Source: Oscarella lobularis (taxonomy: Eukaryota > Porifera > Homoscleromorpha > Homosclerophorida > Oscarellidae). From it: a stretch of 64,000 nt of DNA. Below the pieces are notes generated by a model. It had not been told where the DNA came from, searched no databases, and saw only the letters and a program-made list of their open reading frames with translations. Made by a program: the position numbers and the translations under genes. This document shows, one piece after another, positions 45,991 to 60,511 of the stretch; the first letter of the stretch is position 1; each line of letters starts with the position of its first letter. The stretch is from contig NC_089176.1 in the NCBI RefSeq assembly GCF_947507565.1, forward strand, positions 434,001 to 498,000, in the 5' to 3' direction.

Positions 45991-46980
45991 TTACCTAACA
46001 CTAACAGGTGGCAATGCATTTGCTATGAGCAGCTGACTGTCATGTGGCAGCTGATCAGGAAAAACAACACTAAACTCAACAATAAGGTCTCCTCGCGTTG
46101 ACGGATCTTTCGAATACGGCAGACCACATCCAGGTACCACAATAGTGCTACCCGGCTTGACAACAGAATGACAATCGACAGGTACACGAACCCCTGGCTC
46201 GAGAGCCGGCACCTCTACGCTGCATCCCAATAGCGCGTCCCGAAGCCCAATATTAGCAACGTAGCGCACGTCACTGCCCTCTCGCTTGAAAACCGGATGC
46301 GGTTTGTCGCGAATTGTGAATACAATGTCCGCAGGTATTCGACCGGGGTATTGATCGCCCGCCTCGGGAAACGTAACGCGCGTTCCCGCTTTCCAACCCT
46401 TTCTCACCGTCACCGTGAGGACGTTCTCTTCGCCGTGGCACGTGCGCGGATCTTCGTTGTAAACGGTTCGCGTCACTTTGATGCGTTTCTCGCAGCCGTT
46501 CAATACGTCGTCGAGACTGACGTAGAGATCGCGTTCGATAGGCGGATCGCGCTTCCGGCCGGAACCAAAATTCGACAAATTCATAAAAACTCCGTCGTCG
46601 CCGCCCCCGAAACCATCGAAACCGCCCGACGAAAGCCCGCTTTGACCGCCTCGGCTAAAGACGCGAAAGAACGTCTGAAATGGATCGACGTTCGAAAAAG
46701 AAAACGACGAGAAGTCGTGGGCGTTCCCCGGAGTCCCGCCCCCGCCTCCGCTGCTGCCTTTGAGACCCTCTTCGCCGTATTTGTCGTAGATGTCGCGCGT
46801 TTTTGGATTTGAAAGGACTTCGTAGGCTTCGGCTATGCCCTTGAACTTCTCGGCGGCACGGGGATCGTTGTCGTTTTTGTCCGGGTGGTGTTTTAGAGCC
46901 AAGCGTCGATACGCTTTCTTGATGTCTTTCTCCGTCGCGTTGCGAGGGACTCCCAGTATTTCGTAGTAGTCCTTGCCCAT
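45991..46980 (-). CDS. DnaJ / HSP40 type II co-chaperone (DNAJB1/4/5-like)
   Basis: This cytosolic Hsp70 co-chaperone of 329 residues has no introns. The J domain ([20 protein letters not shown] to about residue 70) has the HPD motif in [10 protein letters not shown] Gly/Phe-rich linker follows with [17 protein letters not shown], then the two C-terminal beta-barrels including [36 protein letters not shown], and the end segment [16 protein letters not shown]. There is no zinc finger, so it is class B. It is divergent from a broken Josephin gene. A second, truncated J domain lies 580 bp further on. Confidence 0.95.
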   Translation of the reverse strand: MGKDYYEILGVPRNATEKDIKKAYRRLALKHHPDKNDNDPRAAEKFKGIAEAYEVLSNPKTRDIYDKYGEEGLKGSSGGGGGTPGNAHDFSSFSFSNVDPFQTFFRVFSRGGQSGLSSGGFDGFGGGDDGVFMNLSNFGSGRKRDPPIERDLYVSLDDVLNGCEKRIKVTRTVYNEDPRTCHGEENVLTVTVRKGWKAGTRVTFPEAGDQYPGRIPADIVFTIRDKPHPVFKREGSDVRYVANIGLRDALLGCSVEVPALEPGVRVPVDCHSVVKPGSTIVVPGCGLPYSKDPSTRGDLIVEFSVVFPDQLPHDSQLLIANALPPVSVR

Positions 46981-47108
46981 TGGAACGGTGTTGCCAGATT
47001 GACGCTCTGGTGTCGGTGGGCGCCTAATGTAAGCATGTCGAATGTTGGGGCGATTTCTGGAATCTTCTCAAGAACGCGCGCACGTTAAATCGGTCACAGG
47101 GCGTCGCC

Positions 47109-47270
47109 ATGACGTCGTCAATGGATGGCGTCATCCAGAGCCCTATATATATCGACGGTCGTCTGATTGAATTGTCTTCTTCAGGACTACTCCGCATTTT
47201 CGAAAGCGTCACTCGACGAAATATGCCGGCATTTGTGTCCGAATCGGACGATTTTCAATCCGCACCGGAG
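47109..47270 (+). pseudogene. Truncated Josephin (JOSD) gene remnant
   Basis: The start (ATGACGTCGTCAATGGATGG) and the later stretch GTCACTCGACGAAATATGCC up to GCACCGGAG match the intact Josephin exon 1 at 47989, but the part with the catalytic Cys (LCALHCLN) is replaced or lost and the exon stops at the duplication join. It cannot encode an active enzyme. Confidence 0.85.
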
Positions 47271-47563
47271 CCCACGTGGATATGCCGTGAACACAGAAAA
47301 CATCCAAAAGGTAATTTGAATATTTTACTAGAGAATGATGGCCCGGTGTTCACCGTGTTGCCATCATGCAAAGCCTCCCACCGCTTACCGTACGCGAGTG
47401 CATACCATACTGTGACGTCATAATTTTTTATGTTGTTTGAATATTTTATTATTATATTTCATGTAATACAGATCTCTCCTCCAAAAAAATATTAAAATAC
47501 ATATTAAAAATAATAAAATTATCTTCCAAGCAGAATATCGAAAAATTGAAATAGATAATTTAT

Positions 47564-47854
47564 CTAAAATGAAATAAATAAAATGCGCACTGGAATTTCT
47601 TGCCGGAATATATCACGCCATACTAGAGAGCTTTCCCCGAGACCCTCTTCACCTCTGTTGTAGATGTCGCGCGTTTTCGGATCCGATAGGACTTCGTAGG
47701 CTTTGGCTATTTCCACGAATTTCTCAGCAGCACGGGGATCGTTGACGTTTTTGTCCGGGTGGTGTTTTAGAGCCAAGCGTCGATACGCTTTTTTGATGTC
47801 TTTCTCCGACGCGTTGCGAGGGACGCCCAGTATTTCGTAGTAGTCCTTGCCCAT
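47564..47854 (-). pseudogene. Truncated DnaJ remnant (J domain only)
   Basis: The J domain is still open and very similar to the intact gene ([37 protein letters not shown]). After [12 protein letters not shown] the frame runs into unrelated sequence and stops, so the substrate-binding part is gone. It could in principle make a 96-residue J-domain-only protein. High conservation of the J domain leaves that possibility open. Confidence 0.7.
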
Positions 47855-47988
47855 TGGAACGGTGTTGACAGACTGGTGTCGTTACGTAGAGTGACGCAAG
47901 AACTCTTCTTTCGTGACATGACATCACTATCCTAGAATATCTTCTCACTGCGGAACGCGCGCGCGTTAAAGTCACCATGACGTAAGAG
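47855..47988. promoter_or_regulatory. Divergent DnaJ-remnant/Josephin promoter
   Basis: This 134-bp interval has GCGCGCGCGTTAAAGTCACCATGACGT-like sequence just before the Josephin start. A related 128-bp interval lies at 46981-47108 between the intact DnaJ and the Josephin remnant. Repeated TGACGTCA-like words resemble CRE sites. No clear heat-shock elements were identified. Confidence 0.5.
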
Positions 47989-48596
47989 ATGACGTCAATG
48001 GATGGTGTCGTCTTCGAGAAACAGCGATTCCAATTGTGCGCCCTTCACTGCTTGAATTGCCTTTTTCAGAACTCTTCGGCATTCTGTAAAGCGTCACTCG
48101 ACGAAATATGCCGGCGTTTGTGTCCGAATCGGACGATATTCAATCCGCACCGGAGTTGGCTCGGCTTGGGAAACTACGACGTCAATGTCATTCTCTTCGC
48201 TCTGCAGAGTAAGGGGTATAAAGGTCTCTGGTTCGACCAGAGGAGGTGAGGTTCGATGTTTCTCCGATATTTCGTCTCAAAATATCGATATTTATAATTA
48301 GGTCGTTGAGTCAGGTCGAAACCGAGTTTCTGCTCGGTTTCATCTTGAATGTGCCGGCGCCTACTTTTAAATTTCTGAATTTTCTGCGCCCTTGCGTTGA
48401 TCGACGGCACTGGATTTCATTTCGACGAATCGAAGGCAATTTTTACAATTTCGATTCGCTACAGAATTCTCCGTCACTAATAGGATCCGACGAGGACATG
48501 ATCAATTATCTTAGCCGGGAACTCAAACTCCCTGACCGGAATTTAATACTTGTTGTAGCTGATGACGTAGACGATAGTTTAGTATGGAAAGAATAA
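47989..48596 (+). CDS. Josephin-domain deubiquitinase, JOSD1/2-like
   Basis: This is a cysteine protease that removes ubiquitin from proteins. Two exons (47989-48245 and 48302-48596, with a 56-bp intron) encode about 183 residues, the size of vertebrate JOSD2. Catalytic Cys is in FQLCALHCLNCLFQ. The block CRRLCPN...NPHRSWLGLGNYDVNV is typical of the family. The catalytic His is in DRRHWISFRRI, and Asp or Asn in NFYNFDSLQNSP. The end is DSLVWKE. It converges with IFT172 120 bp away. Confidence 0.93.
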
Positions 48597-48716
48597 AGAA
48601 ATAAAGAGATCCCCACATTTACGGGCTACCAAGTGATTTATGTATTATACGTAATAGGTATGTACCACCACCGTAAAGGAACTCACGTCACGTCAATTTT
48701 CCCGGCAGAGACATTA
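48597..48716. other. Convergent spacer, Josephin / IFT172
   Basis: This 120-bp 3' spacer has AATAAAG-type poly(A) signals close to the Josephin stop. Confidence 0.6.
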
Positions 48717-51700
48717 CTATTGAAAGGAGTAGGCAAGGTTCTGTGGTGCGCCGCACCATTTGCCTAGGAATTGAAGCACGTCTTGGCACTCGGGACTGCT
48801 GGACACCTATACAACACTTATTGATTATTATTATTAATTATTGATGATTTTTACGCCACCTTTGTTGCCATGACGAACTTGTTCCAGTCGTCTTTGAAAG
48901 CGACTCGGTCGCGATTTTTGAAATCAAGATGATTTCGCAAAACCGGATAACCTTGAGAAATCCAATTCCCGCCTCGACGCGACAATTCCACAGCGAGAAC
49001 ACTCACCTGTTACTACGCATGGTGGCGACTTCACCTTCGTGTCGGCAGCGACGAGAGAAGCTTCGTACGTACCTCGTTCGTCTTTAGTCAGGGATTGTTC
49101 AATCTATAGGCAATTCAATTGCTTGTGCAAGCCCCAGAGGGGAGTATCATCATCACCTGTTGATCGACGGAAACTGCCAAGACCCACTCCTTTATTTCTT
49201 CCCTTTTATCCTCCTACGATTATCAGAATCACTCAAAAATAAAAGGCAAGTCGTTTCAACGTACGGAAATGATTGGAGTTTCGGGTAGGGGTACTTCAAA
49301 GGGTATATCAGTGTCGGCGAAATCGCTGTTGTCAATCGTATCGAGACTTCCTTCGTCAATTGCCTAGAGATGGGCATTAGAACTGCAATACCTAACGTCA
49401 GTGCCTCACTTCGCACAAATCCAAGAAGTGATTGAAGAAAACAAAAGCCATGCTTTCCCATCCAACAGCCTGGAACGATAAATATTCGGGTAATTTGAAA
49501 AAAGGATATACAACACTGCCATGCCTGTGCAGCCTTTCCAGCTTCAAAAAAGGCTTTATCGGCACGAACAACGTCTGAATGTCTCAAGAGAGAAACGCTT
49601 ATCTTAGCAGCAATTTCGTCCTAAAAGGAAAAATTAATAAATACCACGCGACAAGTCGATAAAAATCGTCTTCTTTACCAGGGACTTTTGACCGTGACAC
49701 GCTGCTCGCACGGAATAGTAGTGAGCTATAATCAAATACTCTTCGAATTCCCGAGCCGCTGCCGTTTCCGCACGAGACGACCGCATGACGTCGTCGGTCT
49801 AGACAAGAAAAAAAGACGTCGCAAGCGTCAAATCTCGGTCATTTTTTTACTGACGAGAGCAAACATCATGTCTCTCAGCGAAGCCCAAACACCGTACTTC
49901 CCCGTGCTTAAGCCGAACAGATCCAGCGCGAGACGCTTATAAATGTTGAAATTCTGCATGTTGCCCGGGGCTCCGTGCTTGGAAAAGACGCTCAGAGCTT
50001 CGACGGGCTTTCCGGACTTGATGAGATGAGCTGCGTACAGGGCGACGTACTTGTCGAGCACTTCGGAGCCCTACACGACAAATAAGACATACGGAAGTAG
50101 AAACGAACGATTTTTACCTGTTGTCCGGCCAGCTTCAAGCATCGTTCCCATTCTCCCTGCCTCGCAAGCATGTCGAGTCCGGCAATGGGATCCTCTCCGA
50201 CGAGCTGCGACAAAGACTTAGCCTATACTCTCGGATATAGAGACGACTATTACCGCCTTCGCGTCCTCTACGCCACCGCGTTTTCTCAAAAATTCTTTGT
50301 ATTTCGTTGAGACGTATTTCGAGAATCTAGGTGGTGAGAGGATTGAGGCGGTGCCACAAAGTGTTATTTTTTTATTCGTATACTGTGGAGCCATTTGAGC
50401 GGCCGTGTCCTTAGCCAAATTCCACATTTCCCCTCGGACGTACATATCGATTGCCTCTTGAATCATTTCGACACCCACAAAGAGTTCAGCCGCCTAAGAA
50501 AAAAAGCTCCTACTGTATTTCCCCCTCACAGGCAAAATTCAAAACGATCACCTCTTCGTATCTCTCTATTTCAGCGAGTCGTTCGCAGGCCGTCGAAGCG
50601 ACGTCGGGCGCATCGTCAGGAAGAAATTTTATAGCCAATTCAGTGGCCTAAAGTAAGAAATGGCTTCATTATAAACTATTCGCACAATATCACCTTCTTC
50701 CAACAGTGAGCCAGAAAATCGTAGTCGGAGCTCTGTTGGACCGTGATCTTCATGTACGCGTTGACGGCTCTCGAATAGTCGCCGTTCTGCTCCCACGTTT
50801 TGGCCGGAGCGACAAGTTCCTCCGTCGTTCTGCAAAGAAAACAACGTTCCTTTTCAGAATTTCTCAATTGTACTACTACTACTACGCACTTAATTCCTTT
50901 GGAACTATTCACGTAAATCTCGTACTCTTTCTGGAGCCGAGGTAGCTAAAGGATCTCGAGAATTAGAGACAAGAAAGACTAAAGAAAAGAATCGACTTTG
51001 GCCGGGAGATAGTCTTTTGCCACCCTGATGGCGTCCGTCCACATATTCGCTTCCTGAGAAAGACGGAGAGATGAACAAATCCCAACCCAGCAGCTATTCT
51101 CTACCTTGTAATATTTCAGAGCAAGTTCGGGTCTCTGTGCTCTAAGGAGAAACGATTCTGCAGCCTGATAGTCTTTGCTTTCGAAAGATACTCGCGCCTG
51201 CCCAGTGCGGATATTCTTTTGGCCAAAGAGTTAGTTTTGGATGAACGAACCTGGCCAACGAGAACGTCAGCAACGCTCGAAGGATCGTATTCTTCAGCGA
51301 CGCGTTGAGCGCTCTTCCAGTCCTGATTATGAACGTACCTAAAAGCGAAGTGAGATATCTTTTATTGGGAAGTACAAGGATACATCAAAACTGCTTCTTT
51401 TGGCTTTCCGGACTTGACAAATTCACTTTCAGCCTCCTGAAACTTTCCCTGATAGAATAATAGAAAATTAGGACACGTAAAAAAAGAAAGTTTCGTCATG
51501 CCTCGTCTTCCAAAAACATGGCATATTTCAAATGAATTTCAGGCAATTTTCCTTTACCAGCTGACCGCGCAAGCTCAAAAGCAAATTCAAACGAGCTAAA
51601 AGCACCATCACAGCACCCAAAATAATAAAAAAAATAATGAATTTACCCATTTTCAGCGGCATATTCCATAGCAGCTTCAAGCAAACCAAATTTCGTCAGA

Positions 51701-54700
51701 AGACGAATCGCAGAATCGCCGCCCAAACTCTTGGCCCACAAGTAGGCAACTTGCTTGGCAGCGTTCGCTCCACCGTGCTGCTTAGCAACCTATTACCACC
51801 ACCACCACCACTACTAGTGCAGTACACGAAAAACAATTCTCGCCTACTCTATAAGCATCTTCCCACATGTCATTGTTCCTAAACATATTGACGGCCGCTC
51901 TCCAGTCCTTCGCATCGCAGTAGTGCTGCTCGGCTTGTTTCATCTGCCCTTCGCCTTCGAGTTCCTGCATAAAACGGTGATCGATGCACTTGAAGTCGGC
52001 AAGAGCGACGAGACCTTGGCTAAGTGGAGATGCGTGTCAACTATGAGATCGGGATGATGCGCTGCGACGAGTCGAATCATGCTGTCGTACTGTGGAAACA
52101 AATATCGATGCGCACGAGATTTTAATTAATAGAATAGCTGAAAACCTGTCGGACTTTCTTGTACATTTGGATTGCCAAGTCGGGCTCGTTGACGGTGACG
52201 TAAAGCCTGCAACGTGAGCGTTTATTTACCGTATTATCGTACAGGAAAATCGACTGACTTTTCTGCTTCGTGATACGCTCCCTGCGACTCCATTTCCTTC
52301 GCTTGACCTATGTACAAAACGGCGACCTCTTCCGGCTTCATACACGTCACAGCAAGCTGAATAGAGAAAACAGACATGAAATTAAATTTTGTCAAAAATT
52401 TTGATACCTTGTGAGCTTCATCCCACATGTTGGCCGCTTTGTACATGTCAATAGCGTCTTGGGCGAGTCCACCCTTGACGAAATAACGCTCGGCAGCCTG
52501 GAAAGAATTTCCAGAAAACATAGAAAGATAAGAAAGACCTTACCTGGTAGTCTCGCACTGAAACGTAGTGAACTGCTAGTTGACGATAGTATCTATATAA
52601 AAGTTGCGACTACTGCGTATAAAAAACTACGAATAATGTTTCTGTACCGTGCTGCGACCGTGTCTTCTTGCAGCTCGACAATTTGGACGGCCTTTGCCCA
52701 TTGCTTGGCTTGTATAGCCGCTTCTATGGCTTTTATGGAGTGACTATAAAGAGAGAAAGAGGGCAATGAAAAAAGTTCAAGGTTCTAGAAGTCACAAGTG
52801 TTTATTCTACTTGTTTTTTCTCACCCGGCTTCAATGAAGTGGCTGATCGCCGAGTCGTATTGCTTCTGCGACGCAAGATAGTCTCCCCATTCGTCTTCCA
52901 AAGAGACGACGTCGTTTGGGAAAGCCGATCTAGCCAACTCAACAGCTAACAAAAGATGCGGCCCATTCAACACAAAAACGCCAAAAAAACACCCCTGCGC
53001 ATACCTCGTCTATAAGCCTTCCCTTTTCTAAACGCTTCAAGTGCCTTTTGGTGATTTCTAGTTTTGACGAACAAGTCCCCAGCCTAAAGCCCTTACTAGA
53101 CCTAGAACGCAGGTCCGCACGATCATTTCTCACCTTTTCGTAGAGTCCAGCCCTGAGTAGAGCAACGGCAATTCTGTCCAACAAGTCGGTCATCGTCGAC
53201 AACTCTTCTTGAGATAAAGCCAGCTGTGCAGCTTTTGCAGGAAGCCCGGCTTTCATGTACAAATTCACTGCTCCAACGTAGTCCTGCTGAACTTCGCGAA
53301 GCTAATGGGAAAATAGTCCAAAAGAAGAAGCGTTCAAATCTTGCTCTCACTTCTCCGGCTTTCTCTTCTTGTCCGCTATCAAGCAAATGCTTGTAGTAGG
53401 AAACTTTGAGATTTTCCAGCTCGTCGTGACCCTAAAAAGATTGATCGCGTCATTTTTTTCGTTTCTGTTTGGTTTCTCTTCACTTTTGCTTCGGCGACGG
53501 CGAGACACTCGTCCCACATGTGAAGGTCTTGATACATTTGCATCACTTCGTCGACGCAACCCTTGCGCAAAGACACTTTCTCCCCACCGGGTCGAGTCAC
53601 GAATCTTTACGCGCATTACCTGTTCCAGTAGCAAGTTTTCGGCCAGTTTAAAGTTTTTATCAAGCATTGCCAGTTTGGCTTTGACCATGAAATGCTCCAC
53701 GCCCCGGCCATTCTAGAATAATAATAATCAGCGAAGAACGTTCGCAATTAGCTAAAGTAGACCAAAGATGCCCGCATACCATTCTGGCGCTCGCATTTTC
53801 AGCTAGATTCTTGACTTTCTGCAGATACCTCGCTTTCGAGACGTCCCCAAGAGCAGCATAACACCTAAAAAAACCCCTCCAAATACACAAAAACCTACTT
53901 GCCTAAGTTTCTAACCTCTCAGCAATGTGCAACTGTCTCTCGGCGAGACTGAGTCCAGCCAACGTTTTCCACATCGCCTCCGTCTCGGGCGACATTTCGA
54001 GAATCTCCAAAAAGGCGACGGCCCGATTGTAGTCGCCGTCGTCGACGGCGGTGCGAAATTCAATGAGTCCCTCGTCGAGCGTGTACGAAACGGTGCTGAC
54101 GCCCTCGTTCACGACCACCTCCGTCTTGCCTTCGCTTCGCTCCAAATTGACGATGTCGCCGCGCAGAGGAAACATCGTCACTTGCTCGGGCGCGTCGATG
54201 TTGTACCAGACGCACAGATTGCCGCGATTCTGCGCGACGACGACGTCGCTAAGGGGGACCCACTGTTGGGGAATTTTTTTAATTTTCAAATTTTGTTTTT
54301 CGGCGGGTGAAAAAGGCGCTTGCCTGAACGTAAGAGCAATAGTTCAGTACAGTCGATTTGACGCTGGATTCGACGTCAAAAAGATGCAGCTAGATACGGA
54401 AGTTGGAGTATCGCGTTCTCTTTCCCCTCTCTATTATAAACTACCTTCTGGTGTTTGTCTCTGAAAAGCAATTTTCGGCCTGTTTCATTGAGCTAAGAGA
54501 GCGCAAAACAGGTCTCTAAGAGAAAAGATGCGTTAGAACAACGCTTACTTCGAGCCAGTCAATTCGCGCATCATGAGAAACCGACGCTATAGTTGAGCCA
54601 ATGACGAGATCAACTAAAAACGATAGTTCAATATAAAAAAAATAGAGAAGTTGTGTGGCCCGATTCGAAAAGACGACGCACCCACTGCCGCCGTTTTCAA

Positions 54701-56872
54701 GTCCATCAAATAGGCCAACTTCTTGTTGTCGTCGACGCCTCGCTGCTTCCTTTCGTTGACTCGCACACTATATTACGCTAAAGTTTTCCCCCTATCTTCT
54801 CCCTTCTACAAACCTGATTTGATGCGGATTCATGAATTCGGTTCGAACGGATCCCAACAGGTCGTTCATTCCGTACTCGACCAGGGAAAGTTCTCCAGCA
54901 TTGAATATCATGCAAATCTAAAAAATAAGCCATACATTAAAAAACCTTCGACCCCACATTTTCTACAGACATTCTCGTTTTCGAAATAGAATTTTTCATT
55001 TCCACCCGAACCTTTCCAAGCAACCTTTAATTAAAAAAAGTCCCGTTAATCATCCTGCCCCATGTCGTTCGTCTCCTCGCACAAACCTCGCTGAGTTTAC
55101 ACGTGACCAAGTCTCCCAGAAGCAGAGTATCCGTCGTAAAGGCGACGAGATATCGATCTTTTCCCATGATACTGACCTTTCCGATCTAAGAACGCGAGCC
55201 CTAAACGCTCGTACCGTCAATCTAATTAATTATTTAATCTCACTTCATAGCCGTAGTGAGACTTGAGATTCACTCGCGCACCGTTGTTCAAATTCTTCAC
55301 AATCACCTGTACACGCATTGTCTTTCTTTTCAGTCTCAGCCCTGTTTTACTCACGGAACTGAGACCAACGTAGGTCATCTCAAACTTGTTCTTATAAACG
55401 CTTTTTTTGAGGCAGCAGTCGAAAAGCTCAACGGCACCACAAAGAGAACCCTAGAGATGGGAATTGAGTGCACGTGCGAAGTCTCCTAACGTTAATCCGT
55501 ACGGCGGCTATCCGAGATCCGTCCGTTTTCCACGCCAACGCGGTGATAGTGTACAAGTGAGGTATATCCTTCTTAGGAGCTTCGTCCCAAACGCCCCGCT
55601 TAGGACTATAGTTGTAAATACGCAGCCTTTTATAAAAAAAGACCAAGAGATAAAAAAAATAAATAACTCTAAATTTATTTCTTCTCAGACCTGTCGAAAC
55701 TTCCCACGACGGCCGACTGCCCCGTCGGACTCGTTATAGCGCACATGAACTCCTTCTCGTCGTCCTCACCGCTGTAGTCGAACAGCTGAACAATTTTCCC
55801 TAAACACCGGGGTATAAAACCCTAATTCGAATTCTTTCCAATTGTTCGACGTACCGTCGTCGTCGCCGTACATCGTCACCTTTCTATCGCAGCCGGCGGC
55901 GATGATTGTCGATCCCCACGAAAGAGTGTAGGGTGGGCACGAGTGCTTAGCAAGTAGACCCTGCTTGAAAGTATTTTCTCTCTAAGACGACGCTCTATCT
56001 TTCGTCTCTATGAACCTGTGATGCTCCCACGCCTTCGTCTTCGAAGAGGTATCGAACGATAGTGTTGTTGGCGTGGCCAGAAATAATTCCTTTTCCATCA
56101 GGACTAATGAAGGAATAAGTCTTATATATATATATATATATATGATATGAATCTTTCGTTGTACCTCACGGCTAGAGAGCAAACGTATTGTCCCGTGCTA
56201 TAGATTGACTGCGCTTTGTTCGCTTGAACGTTTGCCAAGCGCACCTGGGGAGAAATTGATCTCAAGGCAACGAACCATTATTATTATTATTATTTCACTG
56301 ACTTTGCCGTCTGCACAACCGCAGACAAAATAGGGCAAATGTGACGGCCATACGAGGCACGTGACGGCGCTGTGCTGCAGAAATTTATTACAAATTGCTT
56401 TCTTTTCGCCCCTAACCGAAACAAAAAGAAGAAAAAATTAAATTAGGTGAGCTCCAATTAAAAATTTCGGTCTTACCATTTTTCTCCTATTTTGTACACG
56501 AAGACAACGTTATCGGTCTGCGCGACGGCCAGTTTGGTCGAGTCCGGACTGAACGCCAACGCCGTGATTTGATAGCTCTGCTTCCCGTACTAAAATTTGA
56601 ATTGTGAGAGCGGAGCGAACGATTCTTCGCTTTTCTGGCCGACTTTCGAGTCGACGGGCTTCGTCGAGAACTTGTCGCGACATTCTCCGGCATCGTCGTA
56701 GATGTAGATGACGCGTTGCGACGTGGCGATCGCCAATTTCATGTTATTCGGCGAAAAAGCCAGGGAAACGATTTTCGAGGCGCCATCCTAGCAAACGCGT
56801 TAGAACAGCTGCATGAAAGTCGTCTACGCTCACCAGAGGAGCCAAAAGGCTTCGCAAATGCTTCAAATGCAT
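48717..56872 (-). CDS. Intraflagellar transport protein 172
   Basis: This is an IFT-B complex peripheral subunit needed for assembly and turnaround at the ciliary tip. The N-terminus [20 protein letters not shown] (ATG 56870-56872) matches the vertebrate start. WD40 blades follow ([87 protein letters not shown]). Then come the linker [20 protein letters not shown] and a long series of TPR-like helical repeats ([71 protein letters not shown]). The end is [20 protein letters not shown] then SFQ at TAG 48717-48719, matching the vertebrate C-terminal WCGGLPSTSFSFQ. There are about 30 short introns. At 8.2 kb genomic length it is the largest gene in the window. I see no break. Confidence 0.96.
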
Positions 56873-57116
56873 TTTCGAAAGTGTTTTTCTCCTTCGTTAG
56901 GGCAACAGCCCGCGCACGCTAATGTATGTATCTACGTACTCAAAATAGGTTATTAGCCAGACATGTCTCTTTGATTTGCTTGCGTATAAGAAACAGAACG
57001 ATGAAATAATTTAAGTGCTAGAAGAAAAAAACCCCAATAAACTTAGTCTCAATTAGAGCGAATAAATAACACAACACATGTAGCTCATCCAAACAACAAC
57101 AAACAATTCTCAAATC

Positions 57117-60377
<3,261 letters not shown>

Positions 60378-60511
60378 ATCGAACCGCTTGGTAGAAAGAA
60401 TGCGCTGAAGTTGAACACGTGGAAACCGACCGAATGACATCACACTTTGATATTTACGAGACTACGACACAAACGAAAACGCGGTCTACTCACGTGCACA
60501 GTATTTTTTTG

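Larger units (their letters stand above)
30030..46435. repeat. Copy B of the 16.4-kb segment
   Basis: This is the direct-orientation partner of 1-16396. Unlike copy A it is flanked by continuous sequence on both sides: complete GPCR2 upstream, complete DnaJ and Josephin genes downstream. Where the copies differ by a coding indel, this copy has the open frame (CK1 exon 2, the DsbA-like second domain, the SLC6 membrane exons). It should be treated as the reference version for annotation. Confidence 0.97.
45893..47270. repeat. DnaJ/Josephin tandem duplication, unit 1
   Basis: This unit runs from CCCACGTGGATACACC upstream of SLC6, through the complete DnaJ, to the word GCACCGGAG inside a truncated Josephin exon. 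The same start and end words bound unit 2, which begins directly at 47271. The join shares AG with the upstream flank. Confidence 0.85.
47271..48155. repeat. DnaJ/Josephin tandem duplication, unit 2
   Basis: This begins with CCCACGTGGATATGCCGTGA, a diverged copy of the DnaJ 3'/SLC6 5' flank at 45893. It then has AT-rich DNA where most of DnaJ is missing, the J-domain remnant, the shared promoter and the intact start of the Josephin gene. It is about 500 bp shorter than unit 1. Confidence 0.85.

Noticed and set aside
46100-46980. 171-residue + frame antisense to DnaJ
   Set aside because: It is a shadow of the conserved chaperone gene.
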